Positions 1 through 9,783 of a DNA stretch of 64,000 nucleotides are shown here, piece after piece (position 1 is the first letter of the stretch; each line of letters starts with the position of its first letter). The notes under the pieces were generated by a model. The model worked only from the letters and a program-made list of their open reading frames with translations, had not been told where the DNA came from and made no database searches. This DNA is from Qipengyuania profundimaris (GTDB lineage: Bacteria > Pseudomonadota > Alphaproteobacteria > Sphingomonadales > Sphingomonadaceae): contig NZ_JAVAIM010000001.1 of the NCBI RefSeq assembly GCF_030717945.1, positions 1,425,131-1,489,130 on the forward strand, in the 5' to 3' direction. The translations under genes were made by a program, and so were the position numbers.

Positions 1-1776
1 CTTTTCGCAATCACCGATTTGTCGGTGAAGCTGGTCGCGGCCAATTCGCATTCGCTGAAGCCACTGGTCTTCAAGCTGTCGGGCGCATGGGGCAATCACG
101 AAGGTTCAATGCTGCTGTGGGTGACGGTGATGTCGCTCTCCGGCGGCCTCATCGCACTGGCCGAAAAGCGTCTGCCGGAGCGCACGATGCAGGCGACACT
201 GGCGGCGCAGGGCCTCGTGTCGCTGGGCTTTTATGCCTTCCTGATCCTGAGCTCCAATCCGTTCGAGCGCTTGCCGGTGCCCGCGCCGGAGGGCCTTGGC
301 CTCAATCCGCTGCTGCAGGACCTCGGCCTCGCCTTCCATCCGCCGACGCTTTACATGGGCTATGTCGGTCTCTCGGTCGCCTTCAGCTTCGCCGTAGGCG
401 CGTTGCTGACGCGGCAGGTGACCCCGGACTTCGCCAGCGCAATGCGGCCATGGGTGCTGGGGGCCTGGGTGTTCCTTACGCTGGGAATCGTGGCGGGGTC
501 CTATTGGGCCTATTACGAACTCGGCTGGGGCGGATACTGGTTCTGGGATCCGGTCGAGAATGCCTCGCTGATGCCCTGGCTGGCTGCGACTGCGCTGCTT
601 CATTCGACGAGCGTCCTCGCCAGCCGCGATGCCTTGCGTGTGTGGACGATCATGCTCGGCGTGGTCGCATTTTCGATGAGCATGGTGGGGACCTTCCTCG
701 TGCGTTCCGGCATTCTTACCAGCGTGCATGCCTTTGCCGTCGATCCGGAGCGGGGAAGCTTCATCCTCGTTCTGCTGGGCCTCTTCATCGGCGGCGCGCT
801 GTTGCTGTTCGCTCTGCGCGCCAGCACGATCAATGAAGGTCAGCGCTTTACCGCGACCAGCCGCGAGGGCGCGCTGGTGTTCAACAATGTGATGCTGAGC
901 GCAATCCTTGCGATCGTGCTGCTCGGCACGCTCTACCCGCTGCTGACCGAAGCCTTCGACGTGCGTGTGTCCGTTGGGCCGCCCTATTTCAATCCGGTCT
1001 CGGCGATTTTTGCGGTACCGATGCTGGTGGTCATGGCCGTCGGACCACTGCTGCGTTGGCGGCAGGACCGGCTGGAGCGCATCCGGCCTGAACTGGCGCT
1101 GTTTGCGGCGCTCGTTTTAGTGTCGCTGATATTCTTCGGCTTCGTCACCGGTGTCGCGATCCTGCCTCTGCTGGGCCTCGCGCTCGGCATTGGGCTGGGT
1201 GTGGCAAGTTTCCTTCCGCTGCGGGGCCGCAATCTGAAGCGCGTGCCGCTGGCGACATGGGGCATGATCATCGCCCATTTCGGCATCGCAGTGGCCCTGA
1301 TCGGCATGGCGAGCGAAAGCGCTTTCTCGAAGGAACGGCTGGCGGCGGTCGAGGCAGGGCAAAGCACGCAGGTCGGCCCCTGGAACGTGACGCTGAGCGA
1401 GGTGATGCCGGTCGCCGGGCCCAACTGGACAGCCATCGAGGGTCGTCTAACCGCGACCTATGACGGGGCGGAGCCGGTCGTGCTCACCCCGCAGGCACGG
1501 CGATTCTGGGCGCCGCCGCAGGAAACGACGGAGAGCGCGCTGTCGACACGGTGGAACGGCCAGCTTTACGCCGTCATTGGCGATCGCACGCCGGACGGGC
1601 GCTGGCAGCTGCGGTTGTGGTGGAAGCCGCTCGTCACGCTGATCTGGTACGGCGGCCTGCTGGTCGCGCTGGGCGGGGCGCTGGCGCTGGTCGGTCGCGT
1701 GATCGCCGACATTCGGCGGCGGCGGATTGCGCGGCGGATCGTCGAGCGGCGCGCGGAAACGGAGGCGATGGCATGA
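1..1776 (+). CDS. ccmF: Heme lyase CcmF (5'-truncated by window edge)
   Basis: CcmF is the large inner-membrane subunit of the system I cytochrome c maturation heme lyase, which attaches heme from CcmE to apocytochrome c. The reading frame is open from base 1, and the visible 591 residues begin inside the protein; the family is usually about 650 residues, so roughly 60 N-terminal residues lie outside the window. The tryptophan-rich heme-handling signature WGGYWFWDPVENAS is encoded near 526-567, followed by many hydrophobic helices and a periplasmic loop before the last helix. The stop overlaps the next start as ATGA, so translation is probably coupled to ccmG. The TTG at 19 is not a credible start because family-like residues precede it. 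Confidence 0.95.
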   Translation, partial: LFAITDLSVKLVAANSHSLKPLVFKLSGAWGNHEGSMLLWVTVMSLSGGLIALAEKRLPERTMQATLAAQGLVSLGFYAFLILSSNPFERLPVPAPEGLGLNPLLQDLGLAFHPPTLYMGYVGLSVAFSFAVGALLTRQVTPDFASAMRPWVLGAWVFLTLGIVAGSYWAYYELGWGGYWFWDPVENASLMPWLAATALLHSTSVLASRDALRVWTIMLGVVAFSMSMVGTFLVRSGILTSVHAFAVDPERGSFILVLLGLFIGGALLLFALRASTINEGQRFTATSREGALVFNNVMLSAILAIVLLGTLYPLLTEAFDVRVSVGPPYFNPVSAIFAVPMLVVMAVGPLLRWRQDRLERIRPELALFAALVLVSLIFFGFVTGVAILPLLGLALGIGLGVASFLPLRGRNLKRVPLATWGMIIAHFGIAVALIGMASESAFSKERLAAVEAGQSTQVGPWNVTLSEVMPVAGPNWTAIEGRLTATYDGAEPVVLTPQARRFWAPPQETTESALSTRWNGQLYAVIGDRTPDGRWQLRLWWKPLVTLIWYGGLLVALGGALALVGRVIADIRRRRIARRIVERRAETEAMA

Positions 1777-2297
1777 GTTGGCGCGTTTGGCTTCCGCTGT
1801 TCCTGTTTGCAGGTTTCCTTGGCCTCGCGGCCTACCAGCTGACCCAGCCGAAAGACGATTTCGTCGAGAGCGGGATGATCGGCGAGGCGCTGCCCTATTT
1901 CGACCTTCCGCCCGCGACCGAGGGCGCGAATGGCGCCGCCACCACCGATTTCAGGGACGGGACACCGCGCCTGCTCAATATCTGGGCCAGCTGGTGCCTG
2001 CCGTGCATCGCCGAAGCTCCGCAGCTTGAGCGTCTGAAGGAGGCGGGTGTGCCCATCGTCGGCATCGCGATCCGCGACCGACCCGAAGATGTGGCCCGGT
2101 TCCTGGCGCAGCATGGCAACCCCTACACACGCATCGCACGCGACGATCTTTCGGAGGTGCAGCTTGCCATCGGCTCGTCGGGTGTGCCCGAGACCTTCGT
2201 TATCGATGGCCGGGGCATCATCCGCTACCAGCACCTCGGCGATATTCGCGAAAGCGACGTGCCGACGCTGCTGGCCGAGCTGGAGAAGGCGCGATGA
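1773..2297 (+). CDS. ccmG: Thiol:disulfide interchange protein CcmG/DsbE
   Basis: This is a membrane-anchored periplasmic thioredoxin-like protein of 174 residues that reduces apocytochrome c cysteines for heme ligation. One N-terminal transmembrane helix (about residues 5-21) is followed by a thioredoxin fold with the active site W-C-L-P-C (C75, C78) and the cis-proline segment GVPETFVID. The ATG at 1773 overlaps the ccmF stop as ATGA, which fixes the start; the frame is open further upstream, but that part lies inside ccmF. Its own stop overlaps the ccmH start in the same way. Confidence 0.95.
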   Translation: MSWRVWLPLFLFAGFLGLAAYQLTQPKDDFVESGMIGEALPYFDLPPATEGANGAATTDFRDGTPRLLNIWASWCLPCIAEAPQLERLKEAGVPIVGIAIRDRPEDVARFLAQHGNPYTRIARDDLSEVQLAIGSSGVPETFVIDGRGIIRYQHLGDIRESDVPTLLAELEKAR

Positions 2298-2704
2298 GCC
2301 GAATTGTGCTCTGCCTGCTCGCACTTAGCCTTGCGCTGCCGCTCGCCGCGCAGGACAGCATGCCGCCTGCGCCGTTCGCTTATCGCCAGCTCGACGACCC
2401 GGCGCAGGAGGCCGCAGCGCAGGACCTGATGGAGACGCTGCGCTGCCTCAAGTGCCAGTCGCAATCCATCGCCGATAGCGATGCACCGATGGCCGGCGAC
2501 ATGCGCCACCAGGTCCGCATCCGTATCGCTGCGGGCGAGGACCCGGAGGCGGTGCGCGCGTGGCTGGTCCAGCGCTATGGCGATTACGTCAGCTATCGGC
2601 CCGAGGTAAGCGCGGTGACCTGGCCGCTGTTCGCAATCCCTGCGCTGCTGGTGCTAGTTGCAGCCGTGGTGCTGGCGGGCCGCTTGCGGAGGCGCGCATC
2701 GTGA
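2294..2704 (+). CDS. ccmH: Cytochrome c maturation protein CcmH/CycL
   Basis: CcmH is a periplasmic thiol-redox protein that handles apocytochrome c with CcmG and CcmF. The 136 residues show a signal peptide (about 1-19), the family motif LRCLKCQSQS with redox cysteines C51 and C54, a helical domain, and a C-terminal transmembrane helix (about 108-128) ending in an Arg-rich tail. This matches the short CcmH form found when CcmI is encoded separately, and a CcmI-like gene follows directly. The start is ATGA-coupled to ccmG. Confidence 0.94.
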   Translation: MSRIVLCLLALSLALPLAAQDSMPPAPFAYRQLDDPAQEAAAQDLMETLRCLKCQSQSIADSDAPMAGDMRHQVRIRIAAGEDPEAVRAWLVQRYGDYVSYRPEVSAVTWPLFAIPALLVLVAAVVLAGRLRRRAS

Positions 2705-3357
2705 GTTGGGTGCCGATCCTGCTGCTGGCGCTGTTGACCTTCGTCGGGGCCGTCTTCCTGCTGAAGCTGCCGCGCAGCGTTTGGGCGCTATTCGGGGCCG
2801 CGCTCCTTTTCGGGCTTGCGGGCTATGCGATTCAGGGTTCGCCCGGGCAGGCGGGCGCGCCTCGCGTCGCAACCGGAGACGAAACCGCGCGATCGGGCGA
2901 GGCCATGGTGCAGGCCCGGCGCGAATTCTATGCCGAGGGCGTGCTACCCTCCCGCTTCGTAGTGACCGCCGATGCCTTCGCGCGCCGCGGCCAGTTCGAC
3001 CAGTCGGCGCGTTTCCTCAGCAATGCCCTCGCTGAGAACCCGAACGATTCAGAAGCCTGGCTGGCGCTGGGCAACTCGCTGGTCGAGCATGCCGAGGGGC
3101 AGCTGACACCCGCAGCCCTCAACGCCTACGAACGTGCCGACGCTGTCGGGCTCGGCAACCCGGCGCCGATCTATTTCCTCGGCCTCGCATGGCTGCGTGC
3201 CGGCGAACCGCAGCGCACGCGCGAACTCTGGGCGGAACTGCTGGCGAGTGCGCCGGACGACGCCGACTGGCGCCCGCTGCTGGCCGAGCGCATCGCGCGG
3301 TTGGACGGCCTGCTCGGCGTCTCAGATGCTACGGTAGAAGCCGAAGCAGCCGAATGA
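2701..3357 (+). CDS. CcmI/CycH-like TPR protein of cytochrome c maturation
   Basis: The predicted protein has 218 residues, with two N-terminal hydrophobic helices (about 2-20 and 25-43) and a soluble domain with TPR-like helices between about 60 and 200 (for example ALAENPNDSEAWLALGNSLV). CcmI proteins present apocytochrome c to the heme lyase, and the place directly after ccmH fits. The start chosen is GTG 2701, which overlaps the ccmH stop as GTGA. The protein is shorter than classical CcmI, so it may correspond mainly to the C-terminal TPR part plus the membrane anchor. It is the last gene of the operon. Confidence 0.85.
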   Translation: MSWVPILLLALLTFVGAVFLLKLPRSVWALFGAALLFGLAGYAIQGSPGQAGAPRVATGDETARSGEAMVQARREFYAEGVLPSRFVVTADAFARRGQFDQSARFLSNALAENPNDSEAWLALGNSLVEHAEGQLTPAALNAYERADAVGLGNPAPIYFLGLAWLRAGEPQRTRELWAELLASAPDDADWRPLLAERIARLDGLLGVSDATVEAEAAE

Positions 3358-3476
3358 GACAGCCACGTTGCATCGTATTGCGGCGGGCAATGCTTGCTGC
3401 TAATCGGCGCGCCCTGCGCAGGGCAGTGCCCTGCCATTCAGGCGAATGACGCAATGCGGCCGAACTTTTCTTTCCT

Positions 3477-5423
3477 ATGAGCGATAGCGCGACCATCCAG
3501 GACCCGGTGCCCGAGGGTGCTCCCTCCACCGGCGGCCACGGCGATGGCCATGGCGGCGCATCGCGCACGGCTTTGGCAGTCGGTGCAATCGGCGTCGTCT
3601 TCGGCGACATCGGCACCAGCCCGCTATATGCCTTCCGCGAGACATTCTCCGGGTCGGTCGGCATCGCCATCGACCGGATGCATGTGCTGGGCGTGGTCAG
3701 TCTGATTTTCTGGTCGATGACGGTTGTCGTGGCGATCCAGTATGTCACCATCCTGATGCGTGCCGACAACAAGGGGCAGGGCGGGAGCCTCGCCCTGATC
3801 GCGCTGATCAGCCGCCATATCGGGCAGACGAAATACGCCTGGCTGGTGGTGCTCCTAGGCGTGTTCGCGACCTCGCTGTTCTACGGCGACAGCATGATTA
3901 CGCCCGCAATCTCGGTGCTTTCAGCGGTCGAGGGCCTGACGGTGGTCGATCACCGGCTCGACCCGCTGGTGATCCCCATTGCCCTGGTGCTGCTGGTTGG
4001 GCTGTTCCTCCTGCAGGCACGCGGCACGGCCAAGGTGGGGGCACTTTTCGCGCCGGTGATGATCGTCTATTTCACGGTGATCGCCGGGCTGGGGCTCAAC
4101 CAGATCGTGCAGAATCCGGACATCCTCTGGGCGCTCAATCCCTACTATGCGGTCATGTTCTTCGTGACCGACGGCGTGATCGCTTTCCTTGCGCTGGGCG
4201 CGGTCGTGCTGGCGGTGACCGGGGCCGAAGCGTTGTATTCGGACATGGGCCATTTCGGGCGCGGCCCGATGCGCTTGAGCTGGTTCGGCTTCGTCATGCC
4301 ATGCCTTTTGCTCAACTATTTCGGGCAGGGCGCGATGATTGCAGGGCTGCCGCCCGAGCAGGCGGCCGAAGTTGTCCGCAACCCGTTCTTCCTGCTGGCG
4401 AGCGAGGAGTATCGCCTGCCGCTGGTGATCCTTGCCACCATGGCGACCTTCATCGCCAGCCAGGCGGTTATCTCCGGCGCGTTCAGCATCACTCACCAGG
4501 CGATGCAGCTGGGCTTCATGCCGCGCCTCTCGATCCGCCATACCAGCGAAACCGAGGCGGGGCAGATCTACATTCCGGTCATCAACTGGGCGCTGATGGT
4601 GGCGGTGATCGTGCTGGTGCTGACCTTCCAGACCTCGTCCAACCTCGCCGCCGCCTACGGTATCGCGGTGACCGGCGCGGTGACCATCGACACGATCCTG
4701 ATGGGCGTGTTGTTCGTCGGCGTGTGGAAGTGGAAATGGTGGGTCGCCCTGCCGATCGTGGTATTCTTCCTGATCGTGGACGGGGCGTATTTTGCCGCGA
4801 ACCTCGTGAAGGTGCCCGACGGCGGCTGGTTCCCGCTGGTGGTCGGCCTCGTCGCCTTCACGCTGCTCACCACCTGGGCGCGCGGGCGCAGGCTGATGCG
4901 CGAGCGGATGAGCGAGACGGCGCTGCCGATCGAAATCTTCGCAAAGAGCGCCAAGAACTCCGCCACCCGCGTGCCGGGCACCGCGATTTTCATGGCCAGC
5001 CAGACCGCCGGCGTGCCCAGCGCGCTGCTGCACAATATCAAGCACAACAAGGTGCTTCACGAGCGGGTCATCATCCTGACCGTTCTGATCGCCGACAGCC
5101 CCTATGTCGAAAGCGACAAGCGCTGCGAGATCCACGACCTCGGCGACGGATTCTACCGCGCGATCCTGCACTATGGCTTCATGCAGGAAACCAATGTGCC
5201 TGAAGGGCTGAAGGAGATGGAGCGGTGCGGCGGCAAGTTCGACATGATGCACACCAGCTTCTTCCTCAGCCGCCAGACCCTGCTTGCCAGCGACAAGCCC
5301 GGCATGCCGATCTGGCGCGAGAAGATCTTCGCTTGGATGCTGCGCAATGCGGCGACCGCGATGGACTTCTTCCGCCTTCCGACCAATCGTGTTGTCGAAT
5401 TGGGGAGTCAGGTCGAGATCTGA
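3477..5423 (+). CDS. kup: Low-affinity potassium uptake protein Kup
   Basis: This is a 648-residue K+/H+ symporter of the KUP/HAK/KT family. The N-terminus carries a short Gly/His-rich cytoplasmic stretch, then the family signature [10 protein letters not shown] (residues 43-52), about 12 transmembrane helices, and a cytoplasmic C-terminal domain of about 150 residues beginning after residue 480. Length and order are normal for Kup. No clear Shine-Dalgarno sequence is visible before ATG 3477. The gene stands alone between the ccm operon and a DUF6445-like gene. Confidence 0.96.
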   Translation: MSDSATIQDPVPEGAPSTGGHGDGHGGASRTALAVGAIGVVFGDIGTSPLYAFRETFSGSVGIAIDRMHVLGVVSLIFWSMTVVVAIQYVTILMRADNKGQGGSLALIALISRHIGQTKYAWLVVLLGVFATSLFYGDSMITPAISVLSAVEGLTVVDHRLDPLVIPIALVLLVGLFLLQARGTAKVGALFAPVMIVYFTVIAGLGLNQIVQNPDILWALNPYYAVMFFVTDGVIAFLALGAVVLAVTGAEALYSDMGHFGRGPMRLSWFGFVMPCLLLNYFGQGAMIAGLPPEQAAEVVRNPFFLLASEEYRLPLVILATMATFIASQAVISGAFSITHQAMQLGFMPRLSIRHTSETEAGQIYIPVINWALMVAVIVLVLTFQTSSNLAAAYGIAVTGAVTIDTILMGVLFVGVWKWKWWVALPIVVFFLIVDGAYFAANLVKVPDGGWFPLVVGLVAFTLLTTWARGRRLMRERMSETALPIEIFAKSAKNSATRVPGTAIFMASQTAGVPSALLHNIKHNKVLHERVIILTVLIADSPYVESDKRCEIHDLGDGFYRAILHYGFMQETNVPEGLKEMERCGGKFDMMHTSFFLSRQTLLASDKPGMPIWREKIFAWMLRNAATAMDFFRLPTNRVVELGSQVEI

Positions 5424-5480
5424 CTCTCCGGCGAAAGCTACCGTTTGACATCGGCGGTCGGCCCGTGGACCATCGACCCC

Positions 5481-6164
5481 ATGCAGACGCTTGCCCGCCC
5501 GCAGATCGACGTTCGTCAGTTCGGTGCTGATCGGCAGCCCGTGGTCGTAATCGACGGCTTCAGCGGCATGGCCGACAGGCTTCGCGACCAAGCCACGAAA
5601 GCTGAATACCAGCCCGGCGGTGCCGCCTATCCGGGCGTACGCGCCTGGGCCGATCCCTCTTATCTCGACCGTCGCCGCGGCCTCATGTTCGAGGTTCTAC
5701 AAAAGGTTTTCGGAATCAGACGGGGTATCAAGCTCGAAGCTTCGACATTTTCACTCGTCACGAAGCGCGCGGACGATCTCTCGCCCGGCCAGCGCCGCCC
5801 GCATTACGACGGCTCCGAAGCCGGATTGATCGCGGTGATGCACTACTTGCTCGGTCCCGAGAGCGGCGGCACCGGATTCTATCGCCACCGCGCAACCGGC
5901 TTCGAGGCGATCACTCCCGATCGACAGGCGAGATACGAGGGCGCGGTGCGAGCCGAAGATCGCTCAGGCGAACCGTCTTCCGGCTATCACTATGGCGACA
6001 ACGACCGATACGAAATGATCGGAGAGATCGAAGCGCAGCCCGACCGGTTCATTCTCTATCGCGGCTGGTCGCTTCACTCCGGTGTGATTCCAAAGAGTGC
6101 GAGCCTGTCCGCCGATCCGGCAAAGGGTCGGCTGACCATCAACATGTTCCTCATGGGCGCGTAA
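5481..6164 (+). CDS. DUF6445-like protein, putative Fe(II)-dependent oxygenase fold
   Basis: The 227-residue soluble protein resembles the DUF6445 family. The sequence shows an HxD pair (H108, D110 in RRPHYDGSE), a distal histidine (H199 in GWSLHSGVI) and a following Arg in KGRLTIN. That arrangement fits a double-stranded beta-helix Fe(II)/2-oxoglutarate oxygenase, although the substrate is unknown. The frame can be extended to TTG 5445, but ATG 5481 is preferred; neither start has a strong ribosome binding site. It is convergent with yciB. Confidence 0.75.
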   Translation: MQTLARPQIDVRQFGADRQPVVVIDGFSGMADRLRDQATKAEYQPGGAAYPGVRAWADPSYLDRRRGLMFEVLQKVFGIRRGIKLEASTFSLVTKRADDLSPGQRRPHYDGSEAGLIAVMHYLLGPESGGTGFYRHRATGFEAITPDRQARYEGAVRAEDRSGEPSSGYHYGDNDRYEMIGEIEAQPDRFILYRGWSLHSGVIPKSASLSADPAKGRLTINMFLMGA

Positions 6165-6212
6165 GGCGGCAAACCAGAAGTCGACCCGCGAACGTCGATG
6201 GAAAGGTAGGCC

Positions 6213-6863
6213 TTACGCCGTCGGCGGCTCGTCCTTGGCCACTTCCTCGGCGTCGTCCAGCGCAAGGCCGTGTCGCAGCAGCATCGGGATCTGGGTGAAG
6301 GTGAATAGGAAGCTCAGCGGCATAAAGACCCACAGCTTGGCCCAGAGCCAGCCTTCGAAGTCCATCATCCGCACCAGCACCTCGTTCAGCACGGCAAGTG
6401 CGAAGAAGAAGAAGCCCCAATTGCGCGAAAGCTTGAGCCAGCCATCGCGGTCGACGCCCTCGAATGCAGCCTCGAGCAGGATTTGCAGCAACGCCTTGCC
6501 CCGCAGCCAGCCACCGACCAGCAGCACGCCGAAGAGCAGGTAGATCGCGGTCGGCTTGAACTGGATGAAGCGCTCATCCTGCAGCCAGATTGTAAGCCCG
6601 CCGAAGCCCACGATCAGTGCGGTCGAGAGGATCAGCATCGGGCTGACGTGGCCGAACTTGAATTTGCTGAAGGCAAGCGCGACGACCGCTGCGATCATGA
6701 AGGCGATGGTGCCGTAAATTACCGCCGCGATCTCTCCGAAGGTGGAATCGGCGGGCGGCTGGTAGAACTTGTAGACGCCGAGGAAGACCAGCAGCGGACC
6801 GTAATCGACGAGGATATTGAGCCAGCCGGACTTGGGCTTGGCCTTGGAATCGGCTTCGGTCAT
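6213..6863 (-). CDS. yciB: Inner membrane-spanning protein YciB / septation protein A
   Basis: The 216-residue membrane protein belongs to the YciB/IspZ family, which is linked to cell-envelope integrity and septation. It has about five hydrophobic helices, with recognisable segments such as LLVFLGVYKFYQPP near the N-terminus and RNWGFFFFALAVLNE near the C-terminus. The start ATG at 6863 overlaps the ftsY stop (GTGATGA), and a GTG one codon upstream is also possible. It is the last gene of the dapF-mtaB-ftsY-yciB chain. Confidence 0.93.
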   Translation of the reverse strand: MTEADSKAKPKSGWLNILVDYGPLLVFLGVYKFYQPPADSTFGEIAAVIYGTIAFMIAAVVALAFSKFKFGHVSPMLILSTALIVGFGGLTIWLQDERFIQFKPTAIYLLFGVLLVGGWLRGKALLQILLEAAFEGVDRDGWLKLSRNWGFFFFALAVLNEVLVRMMDFEGWLWAKLWVFMPLSFLFTFTQIPMLLRHGLALDDAEEVAKDEPPTA

Positions 6864-7789
6864 CACGCCACCCCTGCAATTACGCGAGCCACCAGATCCG
6901 GGTCGAAGGGCCGCAAATCGTCGATCTTCTCGCCGACACCGATAGCATGGATCGGCAGGCCATATTGTTCCGCCGCCTGCACCAGCACGCCGCCGCGTGC
7001 CGTGCCGTCGAGCTTGGTCATAACCAGGCCGGTCACGCCTGCGACCTCCCTGAACACGTCGATCTGGCTAAGAGCGTTCTGGCCGTTGGTCGCGTCGAGC
7101 ACCAGCACCACGTCATGCGGTGCTTCGGGATTGAGACGGCCGAGAACTTTGCGGATCTTGGCCAGCTCGTCCATCAGCTCGCGCTTGTTCTGCAGGCGTC
7201 CTGCCGTGTCGACGATCAGCACATCGGTGCCGATGTCGGTCGCCTGCTTGACCGCGTCGAAGACGATCGAGGCGGGATCGCCGCCTTCGGGGCCGCGCAC
7301 GATCGGCACGTCGATGCGATCGGCCCAGGTCTGCAGCTGGCCGATCGCGGCGGCGCGGAAGGTGTCGCCCGCGGCCAGCATGACGGCGTAATCGTCCTCC
7401 TGGAACAGGTGAGCGAGCTTCGCGATAGTGGTGGTCTTGCCGCTGCCGTTGACGCCGATCACCAGCAGCACCTGCGGGCGCGGGAAGGCGGTGATTTCGA
7501 GCGGCTTGGCCACCGGGCGCAGGATCGCGGCGATTTCCTCGGCGACGGCTTCCTTGAGCTCGGCCTCGCTGATCTCGAGCCCGAAGCGCTTCTCGCGCAG
7601 CTTTTCGCGGATGCGAGCGGCGGCGCTGGGGCCGAGATCGGAGAGGATCAGCGCATCCTCGACATCGTCCAGCGTCGCATCGTCGAGCTTGGCGGTGCCG
7701 ACCACTTCCGTGAGGTTGCTGGTCAGTTTTTCCGAGGTTTTGCGGAAGCCGCCGAACAGGCGCTCTGTCCAGCTGGGTTTGTCGCTCAT
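6863..7789 (-). CDS. ftsY: Signal recognition particle receptor FtsY
   Basis: FtsY is the SRP receptor GTPase that docks ribosome-nascent chain complexes at the membrane. The 308 residues comprise the N domain (about 10-95) and the G domain, with G1 GVNGSGKTTT (112-121), the G3 region DTAGRLQNKRELMDEL and G4 TKLDGTARGG. The acidic A domain of enterobacterial FtsY is absent, as is common in alphaproteobacteria. The start overlaps the mtaB stop (ATGA) and its stop overlaps the yciB start, so the chain is tightly coupled. Confidence 0.97.
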   Translation of the reverse strand: MSDKPSWTERLFGGFRKTSEKLTSNLTEVVGTAKLDDATLDDVEDALILSDLGPSAAARIREKLREKRFGLEISEAELKEAVAEEIAAILRPVAKPLEITAFPRPQVLLVIGVNGSGKTTTIAKLAHLFQEDDYAVMLAAGDTFRAAAIGQLQTWADRIDVPIVRGPEGGDPASIVFDAVKQATDIGTDVLIVDTAGRLQNKRELMDELAKIRKVLGRLNPEAPHDVVLVLDATNGQNALSQIDVFREVAGVTGLVMTKLDGTARGGVLVQAAEQYGLPIHAIGVGEKIDDLRPFDPDLVARVIAGVA

Positions 7790-8961
7790 AGCAGCAGGCC
7801 GTTCTCGTATCGGGTGGGCGTCGCGGTAAGGATGTCACCGGCGCGTGTGCCTTGGGGCACGGAAACTCTTGCGAAGTGCGGTGTGTAGCCTGTCCCGTCG
7901 CGCTCTGCGAGCACGCTGTGCGGCTTATCGACGAGCGACGCCAGCCACGCGTCGCGCGTCGTGCTGGCGACAGCGCGCAGTTCGGCAGCGCGTCGCTTCA
8001 CGATGGCGCGGTCGACTTGAGGCATGCGTGCAGCGGGTGTGCCTGGGCGCGGGGAGTAGGGGAAGATGTGGGCGTGGACGATGCCCAGCTCGCGGATGAT
8101 GGCGAGGTTGGCTGCGTGGTGTTCCTCGGTCTCGGTCGGGAAACCGGCGATGAGATCCGCGCCGATGGCGATGTCCGGGCGTTTGTCCTTCAGGCGCTGA
8201 ACGAGGTCCACCGCATCATCGCGCAGGTGCCGACGTTTCATGCGTTTGAGGATCAAATCATGCCCATGTTGTAGCGAGAGATGGAGGTGCGGCATGAGCC
8301 GCTCCTCGCTCGCGAACAGCTCGAATAGCAGCGGATCGATCTCGATCCCGTCGAGCGATGACATGCGCAGGCGCTGGAGGTCGGGGAATGTGTCGAGCAC
8401 AGCCTGCACCAGCGCGCCAAGCGGGGGCGTGTCGGGCAGATCATGGCCCCAGGACGTCAAATCGACGCCGGTTAGCACGATCTCCGGTGCGCCATGGGCC
8501 AAGTGCCGCTCCACCTCGGCCAGCACCTGCGGAATGGTCAGCGAGCGGCTCGGCCCGCGGCCCTGCGGGATCACGCAAAAGGTGCAGGCATGGTCGCAGC
8601 CGTTCTGGACCGCGATGAAGGCGCGGGTGCGGGCCTGCGGAATCGGCGGCGTATCGACCGGCACATTCCAGGCACGCGCATCGAGCTTGGCGGTGTTGGC
8701 CACCAGGCCATCCACCTCGGGCATGGCGGCGAGTTGATCGCGCTCGATATCGGCAGCACAGCCGGTCACCAACAGGCGCGCCTGCGGGTTGGCGCGTCGC
8801 GCGCGCCGGATCGCCTGCCGCGTCTGGCGGACGGCCTCGCTGGTCACGGCACAGCTGTTGACGACCACCACGTCGCGTTCCTGCGCCAGCATTGCGCGGA
8901 TCTGCTCGCTCTCGGAGATGTTGAGGCGGCAGCCGAGCGAGATGACCTGCGCTTCGCTCAC
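7786..8961 (-). CDS. mtaB: tRNA t6A37 methylthiotransferase MtaB (radical SAM)
   Basis: MtaB converts t6A37 to ms2t6A37 in tRNAs reading ANN codons, using two [4Fe-4S] clusters. With the start chosen here (391 residues), the N-terminal methylthiotransferase domain has cysteines C11, C37 and C68 for the auxiliary cluster. The radical SAM motif CDHACTFC gives C122, C126 and C129, and a short TRAM-like tail ends the protein. GTG 8961 is chosen because it overlaps the dapF stop as GTGA and has a GGAG nine bases upstream. ATG 8976 would add five residues. Confidence 0.92.
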   Translation of the reverse strand: MSEAQVISLGCRLNISESEQIRAMLAQERDVVVVNSCAVTSEAVRQTRQAIRRARRANPQARLLVTGCAADIERDQLAAMPEVDGLVANTAKLDARAWNVPVDTPPIPQARTRAFIAVQNGCDHACTFCVIPQGRGPSRSLTIPQVLAEVERHLAHGAPEIVLTGVDLTSWGHDLPDTPPLGALVQAVLDTFPDLQRLRMSSLDGIEIDPLLFELFASEERLMPHLHLSLQHGHDLILKRMKRRHLRDDAVDLVQRLKDKRPDIAIGADLIAGFPTETEEHHAANLAIIRELGIVHAHIFPYSPRPGTPAARMPQVDRAIVKRRAAELRAVASTTRDAWLASLVDKPHSVLAERDGTGYTPHFARVSVPQGTRAGDILTATPTRYENGLLL

Positions 8962-9767
8962 GCGAAATCGCTCCATTCGAAACTGCCGCGATAACTTTCT
9001 GTCGCGGGGCCGGTCATGAGGATGCGATTGTCCTCGCCCCATGCAATGACGAGATCGCCGCCGGGCAGGGTGACGGTCACTTCGCGCTCAACGAGGCCGC
9101 GTCGCATCGCGTGGACAGCCGTGGCGCAAGCGCCGGTTCCGCAAGCGCGGGTCAGGCCGACGCCACGCTCCCACACGCGCAGGCGGATGTGAGTGCGGCT
9201 CTCGATTGTCGCCACGTTTACGTTCACGCGCTCGGGAAACAGCGGATCGGTCTCGATCTCCGGGCCGATCCTGTCGAGGGGCACTGTGTCGGTTTCCCCG
9301 ACGAAGAAAATCACATGCGGATTGCCGACATTGACCGCGCCTGGCTGGTCGAGGCCGTCCCAGCCGACCGGCATTGCGGACGTATCCATCGCGTATTCGA
9401 GCGGGATAGCATTCCAGTCGAAGCGGGGCTCGCCCATATCGACGCTCGCGCCATTCTCCGTCGGTTCCACCCTGATCGTGCCGCCCGACGTCTCGACGCT
9501 CGCCGCAGCGCCATGCAACAAAGCCACTGCACGGCTGGCATTACCGCAAGCCCCGACTTCGCCGCCATCGTGATTGAAAATCCGCATGCGGAAGTCCGCA
9601 GTCTCGCTCGGCTCCAGCACGATCAACTGGTCGCAGCCGATCCCCGTACGCCGGTCCGCCAGCGCACGCGCGACGCCGGTGTCGATGGCAGGCAAGCTGA
9701 CCTTGCGCGCATCGAGCACGATGAAGTCGTTGCCGAGACCGTGCATCTTGGAAAATTCGACGCGCAT
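8958..9767 (-). CDS. dapF: Diaminopimelate epimerase DapF
   Basis: DapF interconverts LL- and meso-diaminopimelate for lysine and peptidoglycan synthesis. The 269 residues contain both catalytic cysteines in their usual contexts: C74 in GACGNASRA and C209 in RACGTGACAT. The N-terminus MRVEFSKMHGLGNDF is typical of the family, so ATG 9767 is preferred to ATG 9779, which would add four residues. It is the first gene of the chain running to yciB and overlaps mtaB by 4 bases. Confidence 0.96.
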   Translation of the reverse strand: MRVEFSKMHGLGNDFIVLDARKVSLPAIDTGVARALADRRTGIGCDQLIVLEPSETADFRMRIFNHDGGEVGACGNASRAVALLHGAAASVETSGGTIRVEPTENGASVDMGEPRFDWNAIPLEYAMDTSAMPVGWDGLDQPGAVNVGNPHVIFFVGETDTVPLDRIGPEIETDPLFPERVNVNVATIESRTHIRLRVWERGVGLTRACGTGACATAVHAMRRGLVEREVTVTLPGGDLVIAWGEDNRILMTGPATESYRGSFEWSDFA

Positions 9768-9783
9768 GATGCGGCGCATCTAT

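Noticed and set aside
3921-5591. Long minus-strand open frame of 556 codons opposite kup
   Set aside because: His/Gln/Arg-rich composition with no family resemblance; it is the mirror of codon bias in kup, which is certain.
6159-6218. 9-bp inverted repeat GCGTAAGGC/GCCTTACGC between convergent genes
   Set aside because: Loop of 42 bases and both arms at stop codons of convergent genes; likely chance rather than a terminator.
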